Source: Mycolicibacterium frederiksbergense
Lineage (GTDB): Bacteria > Actinomycetota > Actinomycetes > Mycobacteriales > Mycobacteriaceae
Length of the DNA stretch: 64,000 nt
Assembly (NCBI RefSeq): GCF_012223425.1
Contig: NZ_CP038799.1
Span: forward strand, 5,192,249-5,256,248
Direction: 5' to 3'
Below are positions 8,819-15,995 of the stretch, piece after piece (positions within the stretch are counted from its first letter, which is position 1; the number at the start of each line of letters is the position of its first letter). The notes beneath the pieces are model-generated. The model was not told where the DNA came from and did no database searches. It saw nothing but the letters and a program-made list of their open reading frames with translations. The position numbers and the translations under genes are program-made.

Positions 8819-9171
8819 CCCTTGACCTCCCAGTACCACCTGTCCAGATAACGCCGGATGAGTTCCGGCTTGGCCGCATCGGGAACCTCCCGGACGCTCG
8901 CCCGGCGCCGGTGCCAGCGCGGGCCGGTCTCCACGGTTCCCGCGGCCCGGGCATTGCGCACCCATTGGGTGTTGCCGCGCGGTGAGACGACATAGTCGCG
9001 ACCGTCGACGGTGAGTACGTTCACCACCACCGACCGCCACTGTCCCGTCGTTCGGCCCCGCACCCGCAGTGCTCGGCTGCCGGCTATTTCGATTCCCAGT
9101 TCGGCCAACTGCCGGATCACCTCGTTGAAGGCCCGGGCGGCCCGGTTCGGCTGGTCGTAGCGCGTGGTCAT
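8731..9171 (-). CDS. Deazaflavin (F420)-dependent nitroreductase-family protein
   Basis: The 146-residue product resembles the F420H2-dependent DDN/nitroreductase family: RVRGRTTGQWRSVVVNVLTVDGRDYVVSPRGNTQWVRNARAAG is a characteristic split-barrel core with the G-x-W-x-RN motif. Such proteins reduce quinones or other small molecules using F420H2, often at the membrane. The start chosen is ATG 9171, with AAGGGA just before it; longer frames run through the operator pair upstream. It overlaps the protease gene end by 88 bp and is divergent from the TetR gene, its probable repressor. Confidence 0.8.
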   Translation of the reverse strand: MTTRYDQPNRAARAFNEVIRQLAELGIEIAGSRALRVRGRTTGQWRSVVVNVLTVDGRDYVVSPRGNTQWVRNARAAGTVETGPRWHRRRASVREVPDAAKPELIRRYLDRWYWEVKGHSGGLTPVSTDSEVKEIAASIPVFELAG

Positions 9172-9189
9172 GGCATTCCCTTCACTTAG

Positions 9190-9202
9190 AGAGCACTGCT
9201 CT
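9190..9202. promoter_or_regulatory. Operator 1 for divergent TetR regulator
   Basis: AGAGCA-C-TGCTCT is a perfect 6-1-6 palindrome lying 19 bp upstream of the oxidoreductase start at 9171. It repeats as a near copy at 9238, so both sites are probably bound by the product of the adjacent TetR gene. Confidence 0.65.
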
Positions 9203-9237
9203 TTGATGAAGCGTGGCATGCCGCGCCCCGAAATTCA

Positions 9238-9250
9238 AGAGCAGTGTTCT
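9238..9250. promoter_or_regulatory. Operator 2 for divergent TetR regulator
   Basis: AGAGCA-G-TGTTCT differs from the perfect site at 9190 at two positions. The centres are 48 bp apart. It ends 21 bp before the GTG start of the TetR gene, a position suited to autorepression. Confidence 0.6.
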
Positions 9251-9271
9251 CTTTTCTGGCACACTGGGCCG

Positions 9272-9988
9272 GTGGGCAAGAGGCAGCAGGCGCGCGACCG
9301 GACCGAGGCGCAGATCATCGAGGTGGGCCGGCGCCACCTGGTCACCGACGGGGCGGCGGGGCTGTCGCTGCGTGCCATCGCCCGCGAGATCGGCCTGGTG
9401 TCCTCCGCGGTCTACCGCTATGTCGCCAGCCGTGACGATCTGCTGACCCTGTTGCTGGTCGACGCCTACACCGAACTGGCCGACACGGTGGACGCCGCGG
9501 CCGCGGCGGTGCCCGGCGACTGGGCGGCGCGGCTGATGGCGATGGCGCATGCCGCGCGCCGGTGGGCCGTCGGGCAGCCGGCGCGCTGGGCGCTGCTCTA
9601 CGGCAGTCCGGTGCCCGGCTATCGCGCCCCGGCGGAATTGACGGTCGGCCCCGGTACGCGGGTCGTCGGCGCCCTGTTCGCGGTCATCGCCGACGGTATT
9701 CGCGACGGTGCGGTGCCCAACCCCAAAGGTACTGCACCGCAACCTGTATCGGATGACCTGAACCGGGTGCGAGCGGAGTTCGGTTTCGCCGGTGGCGATC
9801 CGGTGCTACTGCAGTGCTTCCTGGTGTGGGCGGCGCTGGTGGGGGCGATCAGCCTGGAGGTGTTCGGCCAGTACGGCCCGGACACGCTCTCGGCGCCCGA
9901 GGTGGTCTTTGACGGGCAGATCCGGTTGTTGGTGCAGGCCCTCGCCTCGTCAATCGGCGATTCGTGGCCGGACACCGGGAAAAACTAG
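9272..9988 (+). CDS. TetR-family transcriptional regulator (Rv1816-like)
   Basis: The 238-residue protein has a TetR N-terminal helix-turn-helix (about 12-58; AGLSLRAIAREIGLVSSAVYRYVASRDDLL) and a C-terminal ligand/dimer domain of the WHG type (LLQCFLVWAALVGAISLEVFGQYGP). GTG 9272 is preferred because an earlier start would place the two palindromic operators inside the coding sequence. It lies between the protease and flavoprotein genes, the same order as Rv1815-Rv1817. It probably represses itself and the divergent F420-type gene. The inducer is unknown. Confidence 0.88.
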   Translation: MGKRQQARDRTEAQIIEVGRRHLVTDGAAGLSLRAIAREIGLVSSAVYRYVASRDDLLTLLLVDAYTELADTVDAAAAAVPGDWAARLMAMAHAARRWAVGQPARWALLYGSPVPGYRAPAELTVGPGTRVVGALFAVIADGIRDGAVPNPKGTAPQPVSDDLNRVRAEFGFAGGDPVLLQCFLVWAALVGAISLEVFGQYGPDTLSAPEVVFDGQIRLLVQALASSIGDSWPDTGKN

Positions 9989-10000
9989 AACACGTTCTAG
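9985..10000. promoter_or_regulatory. KstR-type box before VOC/flavoprotein operon
   Basis: CTAGAAC-AC-GTTCTAG is a perfect 16-bp palindrome. It matches the known mycobacterial KstR consensus TNNAACNNGTTNNA at every fixed position. It overlaps the TetR stop codon and sits 35 bp before the VOC gene start. KstR represses sterol catabolism genes, so the two downstream genes are probably sterol-inducible. Confidence 0.75.
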
Positions 10001-10034
10001 CCATCGCGGCGCGGTGGCGATATCCTCACTGGCG

Positions 10035-10529
10035 ATGCTGAATCAGACACCTGTCCAGGTTGCCTGGGTGACCCGCGACCTCGACGCCACCGAGCAGACC
10101 CTGTCCGCGTTGCTCGGGGCCAAGAAGTGGGTCCGCATGCCCGGTGTTCACTTCGGTCCGGACAGTTGCACCTATCGCGGTCGGCCCGCCGATTTCACCG
10201 CCGACATCTCCCTGAGCTACGCAGGTGACATGCAGCTCGAGCTGATCGCCCCGGTCGGCGGTGCGAACGTCTACGCCGATTTCCTGGCAACCTCCGGCCC
10301 CGGTCTGCACCACATCTGCATGGCCGCCGCCGACGAGGCCGCGTTCGACACCGCGCTGCACGATGCATGCGCCGGTGGCGCATCGGTCGTCATGCAGGGC
10401 GTGCTGCCCGGCGGGATGCGTTTCGCCTATGTCAGCGCCGCCGGCGCCGGGGTGCCGTTCATCGAGATCGCCTACATCCCGCCCGATATCCAGGCCGTTT
10501 TCGACCACATCAAGAACGAGCAGAAGTGA
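10035..10529 (+). CDS. VOC/glyoxalase-family protein
   Basis: The 164-residue protein has the paired beta-alpha-beta-beta-beta modules of the vicinal oxygen chelate superfamily. Candidate metal ligands are a His near the N-terminus (MPGVHFG), His in GPGLHHIC and Glu in PFIEIAY. The pattern resembles methylmalonyl-CoA epimerase or glyoxalase_4 proteins. It is followed after 5 bp by the flavoprotein gene, so they form one operon behind the KstR-type box. This context suggests a step in steroid or steroid-side-chain metabolism; the reaction itself is not known. Confidence 0.78.
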   Translation: MLNQTPVQVAWVTRDLDATEQTLSALLGAKKWVRMPGVHFGPDSCTYRGRPADFTADISLSYAGDMQLELIAPVGGANVYADFLATSGPGLHHICMAAADEAAFDTALHDACAGGASVVMQGVLPGGMRFAYVSAAGAGVPFIEIAYIPPDIQAVFDHIKNEQK

Positions 10530-10534
10530 GAGAT

Positions 10535-12022
10535 ATGACACTGCAACAGATCCCGGACACCATGGCCGTCGCCGAAGCGACGGCTTGGTCCGACGACGTC
10601 GACGTCGTGGTCATCGGTTTCGGTATCGCCGGGGGATGTGCGGCGGTATCGGCCGCCGCGTCCGGCGCCCGGGTACTGGTGCTGGAACGCGCCGCCGCAG
10701 CCGGCGGCACCACCTCGATGGCCGGCGGCCACTTCTATCTCGGCGGTGGTACCGCCGTGCAGGAGGCCACCGGACACCCCGACACCGCAGACGAAATGTA
10801 CAAGTACCTCGTCGCGGTGACCGAGGATCCCGAGCTGGACAAGATCCGCGCCTACTGTGACGGCAGCGTCGAGCACTTCAATTGGCTTGAGTCACTGGGA
10901 TTTCAGTTCGAGCGCAGCTACTACCCGGGCAAGGTGGTGGTGCCGCCGGGCACCCAGGGGCTGTCCTACACCGGCAACGAGAAGGTGTGGCCGTTCATCG
11001 AGCAGGCCAAGCCCGCACCGCGCGGTCACTCCGTGCCGGTGCCCGGCGAACTCGGTGGCGCCAACATGGTCATCGAACTGCTACTCAAGCGTGCCGCCGA
11101 ACTCGGCGTGCAGATCCGCTACGAGACCGGGGCCACCAACCTCATCGTGAGCGACGGCGCCGTTGTCGGGGTGAACTGGAAACACTTCACCGAAACCGGT
11201 GCGGTCAAAGCGAAGTCGGTGGTCATCGCCGCGGGTGGGTTCGCGATGAATCCCGACATGGTCGCCCAGTACACGCCGGCGCTCGGCCAGGAACGCAAGA
11301 CCAAACACCACGGCATGGTGGCGCCCTACATCCTGGGCAACCCCAACGACGACGGGCTGGGCATCCGGCTCGGGGTGTCGGCCGGCGGGGTCGCCAGGAA
11401 CCTCGATCAGCTGTTCATCACCGCTGCGGCCTACCCGCCGGAGATCCTGTTGACCGGGATCATCGTCAACAAGGACGGGCAGCGGTTCGTCGCCGAGGAC
11501 TCCTACCATTCGCGTACCTCGGCGTTCGTCCTCGAACAACCGGATCAGACCGCATACCTCGTCGTCGACGAGGCGCATATGCAGATGCCGGAGATGCCGC
11601 TGATCAAATTCATCGACGGTTGGGAGACCATCGCGGAAATGGAGTCGGCGCTCGGCATCCCGGAAGGCAAGCTGGCCGCATCGTTGCAGCGGTACAACGA
11701 GAACGCCGCGAGCGGAACCGACCCCGACTTTCACAAGCAACCCGAGTACATCGCGGCGCAGGACGCCGGCCCATGGGCCGCCTTCGACCTGACGCTCGGG
11801 GTGGCGATGTACTCCGGTTTCACCATGGGTGGGTTGACGGTGTCGATCGACGGTGAGGTGCTGCGCGCCGACGGCAGTCCCGTGCCCGGGCTGTACGCCG
11901 CGGGGGCATGCGCCTCCAACATCGCCCGAGACGGTAAGGGATACGCCAGCGGTGTGCAGCTCGGTGAGGGATCCTTTTTCGGGCGACGGGCGGGAGAGCA
12001 CGCCGGCAGGCGCAGCGGCTAG
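10535..12022 (+). CDS. FAD flavoprotein, 3-ketosteroid dehydrogenase/fumarate reductase type (Rv1817-like)
   Basis: The 495-residue protein has an N-terminal FAD site (VVIGFGIAGG, 27-34; LERAAAAGGTTSMAGG) and the C-terminal FAD loop SPVPGLYAAGACASNIARDGKGYASGVQLGEG. This is the FAD_binding_2 arrangement of 3-ketosteroid-delta1-dehydrogenases and fumarate reductase flavoproteins. It is similar in size and position to Rv1817. The upstream KstR-type palindrome favours a steroid substrate, but specific catalytic tyrosines cannot be confirmed by eye. Its stop overlaps the convergent ABC transporter stop by 4 bp. Confidence 0.82.
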   Translation: MTLQQIPDTMAVAEATAWSDDVDVVVIGFGIAGGCAAVSAAASGARVLVLERAAAAGGTTSMAGGHFYLGGGTAVQEATGHPDTADEMYKYLVAVTEDPELDKIRAYCDGSVEHFNWLESLGFQFERSYYPGKVVVPPGTQGLSYTGNEKVWPFIEQAKPAPRGHSVPVPGELGGANMVIELLLKRAAELGVQIRYETGATNLIVSDGAVVGVNWKHFTETGAVKAKSVVIAAGGFAMNPDMVAQYTPALGQERKTKHHGMVAPYILGNPNDDGLGIRLGVSAGGVARNLDQLFITAAAYPPEILLTGIIVNKDGQRFVAEDSYHSRTSAFVLEQPDQTAYLVVDEAHMQMPEMPLIKFIDGWETIAEMESALGIPEGKLAASLQRYNENAASGTDPDFHKQPEYIAAQDAGPWAAFDLTLGVAMYSGFTMGGLTVSIDGEVLRADGSPVPGLYAAGACASNIARDGKGYASGVQLGEGSFFGRRAGEHAGRRSG

Positions 12023-13953
12023 CTCGGCTCGGGGTCCTTGGCGGGCTTGTCGATGTCATCGTCGACATCGCCGAGGACCCAGTTACCGCCGCCGAGCAGG
12101 TGCAGATGCCGCTCATGGTGCTGGCCGACGGTGCTGCGGTGGGTCACGCTGACCAGGATGGTGTCCGGCAGTTCGCGGCGCACCAGGTCGTACATGCTGT
12201 ACTCCAGCCCCTCGTCCAGCGCGGAGGTGGCCTCGTCGAAGAACACCACCCGCGGTTTGGTCAGCAGCACCCGCGCGAAGGCGATGCGCTGCTGCTCGCC
12301 CGGTGAGAGCACCTTGGCCCAGTCGGCCAGCTCGTCCAGGCGCCTCGCGCACTGCGGTAGCGAGACCTTGTCCAGGGCGACCCGCAGCTCGGAATCCGAG
12401 AGTACGTCGGGCCCCTTCGGATAGGACACCACGGCCCGCAGATCACCGAGTGGCACATACGGCATCTGGGACAGAAACATGGTCTCGTTGATGCCGGCGG
12501 GGCAGCGCAACGTGCCGGTGGTGTATGGCCACAGCTGAGCGAGGCTGCGCAACAGGGTGGTCTTGCCGGTGCCGGACTGGCCGGTGATGATCAGGGTGTC
12601 ACCCGGATACATCTCGAAGTTCAGACCGTCGATGAGCACCTCACCGGTGGGGGTGTGCACGTCGATATCGTGCAGCTCGACCGGGCAGCTGCCGCAGGGT
12701 TCGACGTTCAGCTCGGGGAGCGCGCGGCCTTCCTCGTTGGCGATCACCAGTCCGTGCAGACGGATGATCGAGGCCCGCCAGCCGGCGAAGGCGTCATAGG
12801 AGTTACGGAAGAACGACAGCGACGTCTGGATCTGGCCGAACGCCGAACCGGTCTGGGAGACATCGCCTAGCTGGATGCTTCCGTTGAACAGGCGCGGTGC
12901 CTGAACGACCCAGGGCAGCGGGTTGATGATCTGGCTGATGGTCAAGTTCCAGCCGTAGAACCCGACCGACCGATTGATGAAGCGCTGATAGTTCGACACG
13001 ATCGGCTCGAAACGCTTGCGCAACTGCACCCGCTCGGCGACCTCGCCGCGGTAGAAGGCCACCGACTCCGAGGCGTCGCGCAGGCGGACCAGTGCGTATC
13101 GGAACGCGGCGTTGTACTTCTCGTTGTCGAAGCTCAGCCGGATGATCGGGCGGCCGATCCAGAACGCGATAACCGTGGCGATGAACACGTAAAGGAAAGC
13201 GATCAGGAACATCGCGCGCGGCACGGTGGCACCGAAGACCTCCAGATCGCCGGAGAGGTTCCACAGAATCGTGGTGAACGAAATCACCGAGACGATCGCC
13301 GTGATGGCACCGAACAGCAGGGTGGAACCGCTGGTGTTGTTGGGCGTGTTGGGCAGCGGGCCGACGTTGGTGGTGAAGATGTCGATATCTGCCTGGATGC
13401 GCTGATCCGGGTTGTCGATGGTGTCATCGATGAACCGGCTGCGGTAATAGGCCTTGCCGTCGAGCCAGTCCGAGGTCAGCCGGTCGGTCAGCCAGGTCCG
13501 CCAGGCAAGCATGAAGCGCTGCATCATGTACAGGTCGAGCATCACCCGCGCGACGTGGATCGTGGCGAGCAGAGCGAACAGCCACAGTGCGGCCCAGAAA
13601 CCGTCGCGACCGGACTCGGCGATCGCTTCATTGCCACTGGACAACCCCTGCACCGCCACCTGGGCGCCGGTCATCATGTCGTTGCCCTGGAAGCTGAACA
13701 GCACGTCGAGCCGGACCCCGGCGATCACCGACAGCAGGATCGCCCCGAGCCACGCCCAGACCTTCACCGACTCGCGCCCGGTGAAGTAGGCGCCGGTGAT
13801 GCGCCAGAACTGGCGGCCCCAGGAGGTGAACCTGCCGAGCAGGACGAGCACGAGCAGAGTGCCCGCCGCGGCCATCGCCCACGCCTTGGCGATCCAGATC
13901 AGTGAGGTGACGAGCTCACTGCCCCAGTCGAGGGACGTGGTGAACATTTCCAT
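12019..13953 (-). CDS. BacA/SbmA-like ABC transporter, copy 1 (Rv1819c-like)
   Basis: The 644-residue protein fuses an SbmA/BacA-type membrane domain (six helices within about residues 1-330) to an ATPase domain. It shows Walker A GQSGTGKTT (from 458), signature LSPGEQQRIAFARVL (from 549) and Walker B VVFFDEATS (569-577). Rv1819c has this architecture and imports bleomycin, antimicrobial peptides and vitamin B12 through a large water-filled cavity. The gene starts 15 bp after the paralogous copy ends, so the two are cotranscribed. Its C-terminus has a charged tail (DVDDDIDKPAKDPEPS) missing from copy 2. Its stop overlaps the convergent flavoprotein gene. Confidence 0.9.
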   Translation of the reverse strand: MEMFTTSLDWGSELVTSLIWIAKAWAMAAAGTLLVLVLLGRFTSWGRQFWRITGAYFTGRESVKVWAWLGAILLSVIAGVRLDVLFSFQGNDMMTGAQVAVQGLSSGNEAIAESGRDGFWAALWLFALLATIHVARVMLDLYMMQRFMLAWRTWLTDRLTSDWLDGKAYYRSRFIDDTIDNPDQRIQADIDIFTTNVGPLPNTPNNTSGSTLLFGAITAIVSVISFTTILWNLSGDLEVFGATVPRAMFLIAFLYVFIATVIAFWIGRPIIRLSFDNEKYNAAFRYALVRLRDASESVAFYRGEVAERVQLRKRFEPIVSNYQRFINRSVGFYGWNLTISQIINPLPWVVQAPRLFNGSIQLGDVSQTGSAFGQIQTSLSFFRNSYDAFAGWRASIIRLHGLVIANEEGRALPELNVEPCGSCPVELHDIDVHTPTGEVLIDGLNFEMYPGDTLIITGQSGTGKTTLLRSLAQLWPYTTGTLRCPAGINETMFLSQMPYVPLGDLRAVVSYPKGPDVLSDSELRVALDKVSLPQCARRLDELADWAKVLSPGEQQRIAFARVLLTKPRVVFFDEATSALDEGLEYSMYDLVRRELPDTILVSVTHRSTVGQHHERHLHLLGGGNWVLGDVDDDIDKPAKDPEPS

Positions 13954-13968
13954 GCGGGCAAGGTACCC

Positions 13969-15876
13969 CTAGAACCTGTCGAGAGGCGGCTGGAGGGTCG
14001 TGGCGTCCCAACGGCCGTCGCCCAGCAGATCGAGCCGCTGTTCGTGGAAGCGGTGCACCGTGTGTCGATGGCTGACACTGACCAGGGTGGTGTCGGGCAG
14101 CTCGGCGCGCAGCAGCTGGTAGAGCGTCAGCTCGAGTCCCTCGTCGAGGGCCGAGGTGGATTCGTCCAGGCACACCATCGGTGGCCGTTGCAGCAGCACC
14201 CGGGCGAAGGCGATGCGCTGTTGCTCACCGGGCGACAGGATGGCCGCCCAGTCGCGCGTGTCGCCCAGCTGCAGCACCAGGTGCGGCAGCACCACCTGCA
14301 GCAGGGCGCGCTGGATGGCCTCGTCGCCGAACATCTCACGGTCGTGCGGGTAGGCCACCACCGCGCGCAGTGTTCCCAGCGGGAGGTAGGGCACCTGCGG
14401 GATGAACATGCAGTTCAGCGGGTACTGCGCATGGCCGGAGGTGTACGGCCACAAGCCGACCAGGCTCTGCAGCAGGACGGACTTGCCGACCCCGGACTGC
14501 CCGGTCACCAGCAGAGTGGCCCCGGGCTCCAGCGTCAGGTCCAGGCCGTCGACCAACTGGCGGCCGTCCGGGGTGTGCACCTCGACGCCGCGCAGCCGGA
14601 CACCGTCATCGGTCGCCGGGACGTAGTCGATGCCCGGCATGGCCCGCGCCCGCCGGTTGGCGTCCAGAAGTCCGTCGAGCCGGATCAGCGCGGCGCGGAA
14701 GCCGGCGAACACGTCGTAGCTGGTGCGGAAGAAGGACAGCCCGTCGTGGATGGCGTGGAAGGCGGTGGCAGACTGCATGACGTCGCCGAACGATATCTGC
14801 TGGGCGAACAGCCGTTGGGCCTGAACGACATAGGGCAGCGGATTGATGGCCTGACTCATCGACACGTTCCAGCCCAGGAACAGCATCATCCGGTTCAGCC
14901 AGCGCCGGTAGTTGCCGATCACCCCGCCCAGGCGTTCCTCGAGCATGCGGCGCTCGGCCGGTTCACCCCGGTACAGGCCGACTCCGGCGGCCGCTTGCTT
15001 GAGCCGGATCATGGCGAACCGGAAACCGGCGTTGCGCAGTTCGTTGCGGAAGCTCAACCGGATGAGCGGGCGCCCGATCCAGAACGCGACGACGGTCGCG
15101 GCCAGCACGTAGACGATCACTGTCCAGAACAGCGCCCGCGGGATGACGATGCCCAGCAGGTTCAGCGGCCCGGACAGGTTCCACAGGATCACGCCGAACG
15201 AGGCGACCGTCAGCATCGACTCGATCGCGCCGAACAACAGGATGTGGTTCGACCCGTGTGCCGGGTTGTTCGGGTCCGCCGAACCGGTGGTCACGATGTC
15301 GACATCGGCCTGGATCCGCTGGTCGGGGTTGTCGACCGCGTCGCGGATGAATCGGCCGCGGAAATAGGCGTGTCCGTCCAGCCAGTCGTCGAGGACGTGG
15401 CGGGTCAGCCACAACCGCCACCGGATCAGGAAGCGCTGGGTGAGATACAGGTCGGCGAAGTAGCGCGCCATGAACAGCAGGGCGAGCACCAGGTAGATCA
15501 GCAGGGCATCCCAGAAATGCGCGATGCCATCGGCCTTCAGCGCGTCGTCATCGGTGCCGCTGCCCTGAAACGCCATCTGCAGGGCGGTGAACAGGTCGTT
15601 GGTGTAGTAGCTGATCAGCACGCTGAGACGGACCGCGATGATCGTCGAGAGCAGCAGAGTCCCCACGAGCAGCCAGACCTGCACGCTGCCGCGGCCGGTG
15701 AAGAAGCGTCCGGTGATGCGGACGAACTGACGGCCCCACTCGGCGCGGCGGGCGACCACGGCGATGACGACCGCCAGGCATGCCGCGGTGATGCCGAACG
15801 CTTCGAGGACCCACAGTGCCGAATGCCCGAACTCGGTACTCCAGTCGATCGACGGGCCGAGCGTGGCTGTGTCCAT
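13969..15876 (-). CDS. BacA/SbmA-like ABC transporter, copy 2
   Basis: This 635-residue paralogue of the next gene has the same order: SbmA/BacA-like membrane domain, then an ATPase with Walker A GQSGVGKSV (from 459), signature LSPGEQQRIAFARVLL (from 547) and Walker B CLDESTSALD. Shared membrane motifs include ALYDLYLTQRFLIRWRLWLT-like and FWIGRPLIRLSF segments. ATG 15876 (MDTATLGPSIDW) matches the start of copy 1 (MEMFTTSLDW); longer frames lack support. Each copy is a full half-transporter, so homo- or heterodimers are possible. It is divergent from secA2 across a perfect palindrome. M. tuberculosis carries only one such gene here. Confidence 0.88.
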   Translation of the reverse strand: MDTATLGPSIDWSTEFGHSALWVLEAFGITAACLAVVIAVVARRAEWGRQFVRITGRFFTGRGSVQVWLLVGTLLLSTIIAVRLSVLISYYTNDLFTALQMAFQGSGTDDDALKADGIAHFWDALLIYLVLALLFMARYFADLYLTQRFLIRWRLWLTRHVLDDWLDGHAYFRGRFIRDAVDNPDQRIQADVDIVTTGSADPNNPAHGSNHILLFGAIESMLTVASFGVILWNLSGPLNLLGIVIPRALFWTVIVYVLAATVVAFWIGRPLIRLSFRNELRNAGFRFAMIRLKQAAAGVGLYRGEPAERRMLEERLGGVIGNYRRWLNRMMLFLGWNVSMSQAINPLPYVVQAQRLFAQQISFGDVMQSATAFHAIHDGLSFFRTSYDVFAGFRAALIRLDGLLDANRRARAMPGIDYVPATDDGVRLRGVEVHTPDGRQLVDGLDLTLEPGATLLVTGQSGVGKSVLLQSLVGLWPYTSGHAQYPLNCMFIPQVPYLPLGTLRAVVAYPHDREMFGDEAIQRALLQVVLPHLVLQLGDTRDWAAILSPGEQQRIAFARVLLQRPPMVCLDESTSALDEGLELTLYQLLRAELPDTTLVSVSHRHTVHRFHEQRLDLLGDGRWDATTLQPPLDRF

Positions 15877-15939
15877 CTGTGTCCGTTCGACGGTCCGGTC
15901 CGTTCGGCGTGCTGCTGGGCAGGAAGCCACCGCAGCGCA

Positions 15940-15966
15940 ACTGCCGTGGCGCCCTGCCACGGCAGT
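15940..15966. promoter_or_regulatory. Perfect palindrome between divergent ABC transporter and secA2
   Basis: ACTGCCGTGG (15940-15949) is the exact reverse complement of CCACGGCAGT (15957-15966), with a 7-bp spacer. It lies 64 bp upstream of the transporter start and 30 bp upstream of secA2. It could be an operator read by a dimeric regulator or a 5' leader hairpin. Confidence 0.5.
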
Positions 15967-15995
15967 GCGGCCGCCGTGCCGCTGCCGCGTACCGT

